A stretch of DNA of 64,000 nucleotides, from the IMG/VR virus record IMGVR_UViG_3300017917_003339, positions 28,495 through 92,494 of that record; one strand, given 5' to 3'. The DNA is from a virus. Positions within the stretch are counted from its first letter, which is position 1, and each line of letters starts with the position of its first letter. Positions 62,929-64,000 of this stretch are shown here, piece after piece. The notes below the pieces were generated by a model, which saw only the letters and a program-made list of their open reading frames with translations, was not told the origin of the DNA and ran no database searches. The position numbers and the translations under genes were made by a program.

Positions 62929-62937
62929 TATAAATAT
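62929..62937 (-). promoter_or_regulatory. ATATTTATA motif
   Basis: 3 nt before the ATG at 62925; the mRNA may be leaderless. Confidence 0.58.
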
Positions 62938-62945
62938 TCAGTAAA

Positions 62946-62972
62946 ATAAAAAAGGGCTTGTTACAGCCCTTA
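62946..62972 (-). terminator. Terminator
   Basis: AAGGGCTGTAACAAGCCCTT with T6 on the minus strand. Confidence 0.85.
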
Positions 62973-62975
62973 TTT

Positions 62976-63347
62976 TTATTGTTTTACCAACTCTAATTCT
63001 TTAACTTTAGATTTGATTTTTTCAACTAAGTTCTTGTTGTCAGTAAGACTTAATTCGCTTTCAATCGATTCTACCAAATTTCTCATCGCTTTGAAATATG
63101 GAATTGATGAAGTCTTAACGTATTGTGGGAACAAACTGTGTTTTAAATCCCATTTATATCCGTTGGTGTTAACCACTCTGATATTTACGTTTTCACCAGC
63201 AATTGTAAGTGTTGCGTAGTGTAATTCACCATCTCTAGTAAAAGGGATGATTTTGTAAAATGTTTTTTCGTTGATAACGAATAAGTGTTGTGCTGATTTA
63301 GCAATGTAAGCCTTAGCTTCTTTGATTTTTTGTTCTTGTGTTTTCAT
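62976..63347 (-). CDS. Hypothetical protein, 123 aa
   Basis: MKTQEQKIKEAKAYIAKSAQ onward; a beta-rich centre and a helical end (LVEKIKSKVKELELVKQ). A TTGTCCAAG/CTTGGACAA hairpin ends 2 nt before the ATG. Not recognised. Confidence 0.75.
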   Translation of the reverse strand: MKTQEQKIKEAKAYIAKSAQHLFVINEKTFYKIIPFTRDGELHYATLTIAGENVNIRVVNTNGYKWDLKHSLFPQYVKTSSIPYFKAMRNLVESIESELSLTDNKNLVEKIKSKVKELELVKQ

Positions 63348-63349
63348 TT

Positions 63350-63398
63350 TTGTCCAAGTTTAAGTTTATTTTTATTATTTTTCGTTAGTCTTGGACAA
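63350..63398 (-). promoter_or_regulatory. Leader hairpin TTGTCCAAG/CTTGGACAA
   Basis: Perfect 9-bp arms with a ~31-nt loop, just before the ATG at 63347; the same repeat recurs upstream of the HNH gene. Confidence 0.55.
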
Positions 63399-63410
63399 TA
63401 ATTAAAACTT
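63390..63410. repeat. Left inverted repeat flanking the HNH gene
   Basis: CTTGGACAATAATTAAAACT, 20 of 21 bases complementary to 63901-63921. Confidence 0.75.
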
Positions 63411-63864
63411 AACATCTTTTTTTACCACAATATGTTTCTGTTTGAGAATGACAATTAGCACACAAAAACCTTAAGTTTTCTAATCTATTGTCATTATTAA
63501 CACCATTTATATGGTCTAACTGTAATGAAAGAGGTTTACCCATCCATTCACCTAAGTTTCCGCAAGTTTTACATTTGTATTCTAATTTTTCTTCTTGTAC
63601 TAACCTAATTTTTAATCTAAAATTATTTGTGTATTCAGAATTTTCTACTAATATATCTTCCAACGGTACTCTATGGTTTCCACAAACCCATCTATTTGAG
63701 GTTATGGTTAACCCCTCACTGGTGATTCTTTCTTTTATTCTTTTAAAATTGTAACCAGTTTTGGTATAGTTTAGTTTTTGACAAATCTCACCAATACTAG
63801 TTGACGTATCAACTAAATATTTAATTTGTTCAGATGTTTGTTCGTCTATTTTTGTTTTTTTCAT
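63409..63864 (-). CDS. HNH homing endonuclease
   Basis: 151 aa. KCKTCGNLGEW (zinc pair) and HNH core LSLQLDHINGVNNDNRLENL followed by RFLCANCHSQT. Helical N-terminal region with a helix-turn-helix-like SIGEICQKLNYTKTGYNFKR, as in the 15523 HNH. Flanked by a 21-bp inverted repeat; ATATTTATA motif 13 nt upstream. Likely a mobile insertion in the leader of the next gene. Confidence 0.88.
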   Translation of the reverse strand: MKKTKIDEQTSEQIKYLVDTSTSIGEICQKLNYTKTGYNFKRIKERITSEGLTITSNRWVCGNHRVPLEDILVENSEYTNNFRLKIRLVQEEKLEYKCKTCGNLGEWMGKPLSLQLDHINGVNNDNRLENLRFLCANCHSQTETYCGKKRC

Positions 63865-63877
63865 AATATTTTTTTAT

Positions 63878-63886
63878 TATAAATAT
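63878..63886 (-). promoter_or_regulatory. ATATTTATA motif
   Basis: 13 nt before the HNH ATG at 63864. Confidence 0.6.
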
Positions 63887-63900
63887 ACAATAAAGACAAA

Positions 63901-63921
63901 AAGTTTTAATTGTTGTCCAAG
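63901..63921. repeat. Right inverted repeat flanking the HNH gene
   Basis: AAGTTTTAATTGTTGTCCAA(G); a further GTGTCCAAG follows at once. Confidence 0.75.
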
Positions 63922-64000
63922 ATAGTGTCCAAGTTAAAACAAACTTAATTTGGTGGTCGTGCAATCTACATCATGATTTCTATGTTTTAAGTGTTAATAA

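Noticed and set aside
9867-63886. Calling the ATATTTATA motif a T4 late promoter
   Set aside because: It is in the opposite sense to T4 TATAAATA relative to the genes, so only a functional analogy is justified.

Overview
The window is AT-rich and packed with short, mostly minus-strand genes that overlap by a few bases. It reads as part of a large (jumbo-class) tailed-phage genome from a Bacteroidota host, probably a flavobacterium. The reasons are: a repeated Bacteroidota-type promoter box (TAnnTTTG) in front of many operons; A-rich leaders without clear Shine-Dalgarno sites; phage-type genes (T4-like Rnl1 and Rnl2 RNA ligases, DNA ligase, DHFR, homing endonucleases, a holin-like protein); and a very large tRNA complement. 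No terminase, portal, tail or replicative polymerase gene is in view, so this is an accessory, metabolic and RNA-biology section of the genome.

Layout. 0-3.7 kb: an NAD-salvage block (start of nicotinamide phosphoribosyltransferase at the left edge; NMN adenylyltransferase-Nudix fusion) enclosing a frameshifted FMN glutamate-synthase-family gene, a SLOG protein and a P-loop ATPase. 3.7-10 kb: AAA+ ATPase, metallophosphoesterase, DUF3307, YqeY, DHFR, bestrophin and a thioesterase. 10-11.6 kb: a large tagged metalloprotease-like protein. 11.7-16.7 kb: first tRNA region with two HNH genes. 17-24.3 kb: a membrane/ABC-transport operon with an OmpA-fused substrate-binding protein. 24.5-25.7 kb: second tRNA region. 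25.8-31 kb: acetyltransferase, a large tagged protein and a catalytic-domain-only glutamyl-tRNA synthetase. 31.1-35.5 kb: third tRNA region. 36-53 kb: enzymes, including PARP, PTH2-like protein, two RNA ligases, DNA ligase, HD hydrolases, Nudix, kinase-2H fusion and exonuclease. 53.4-56.4 kb: fourth tRNA region. 57-64 kb: ART-like protein, CCA-adding enzyme, cysteine peptidase-like protein, two large tagged proteins and an HNH gene.

How the parts fit. Standard-looking tRNAs cover all 20 amino acids. They are accompanied by genes expected to charge, repair or recycle tRNA: GluRS, CCA-adding enzyme, kinase-2H fusion, a second 2H protein, Rnl1, Rnl2 and a PTH2-like protein. NAD+ synthesis genes sit beside NAD+-consuming families (PARP, ART). 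Nine otherwise unrelated proteins share an 11-13 residue N-terminus of the form MKxxIKxLLRE, ending in an L/I-x-E motif like the T4 capsid-targeting/prohead-protease signal. My main inference is that this phage packages a set of enzymes, including tRNA-repair enzymes, inside its head. A second promoter-like motif (ATATTTATA) precedes most of these tagged genes and the homing endonucleases, and may be a late promoter. The tRNA regions also hold oddities: insertions in D-loops, T-arm-less copies, a permuted copy, split copies around HNH genes, and spacers closed by acceptor-like stems.
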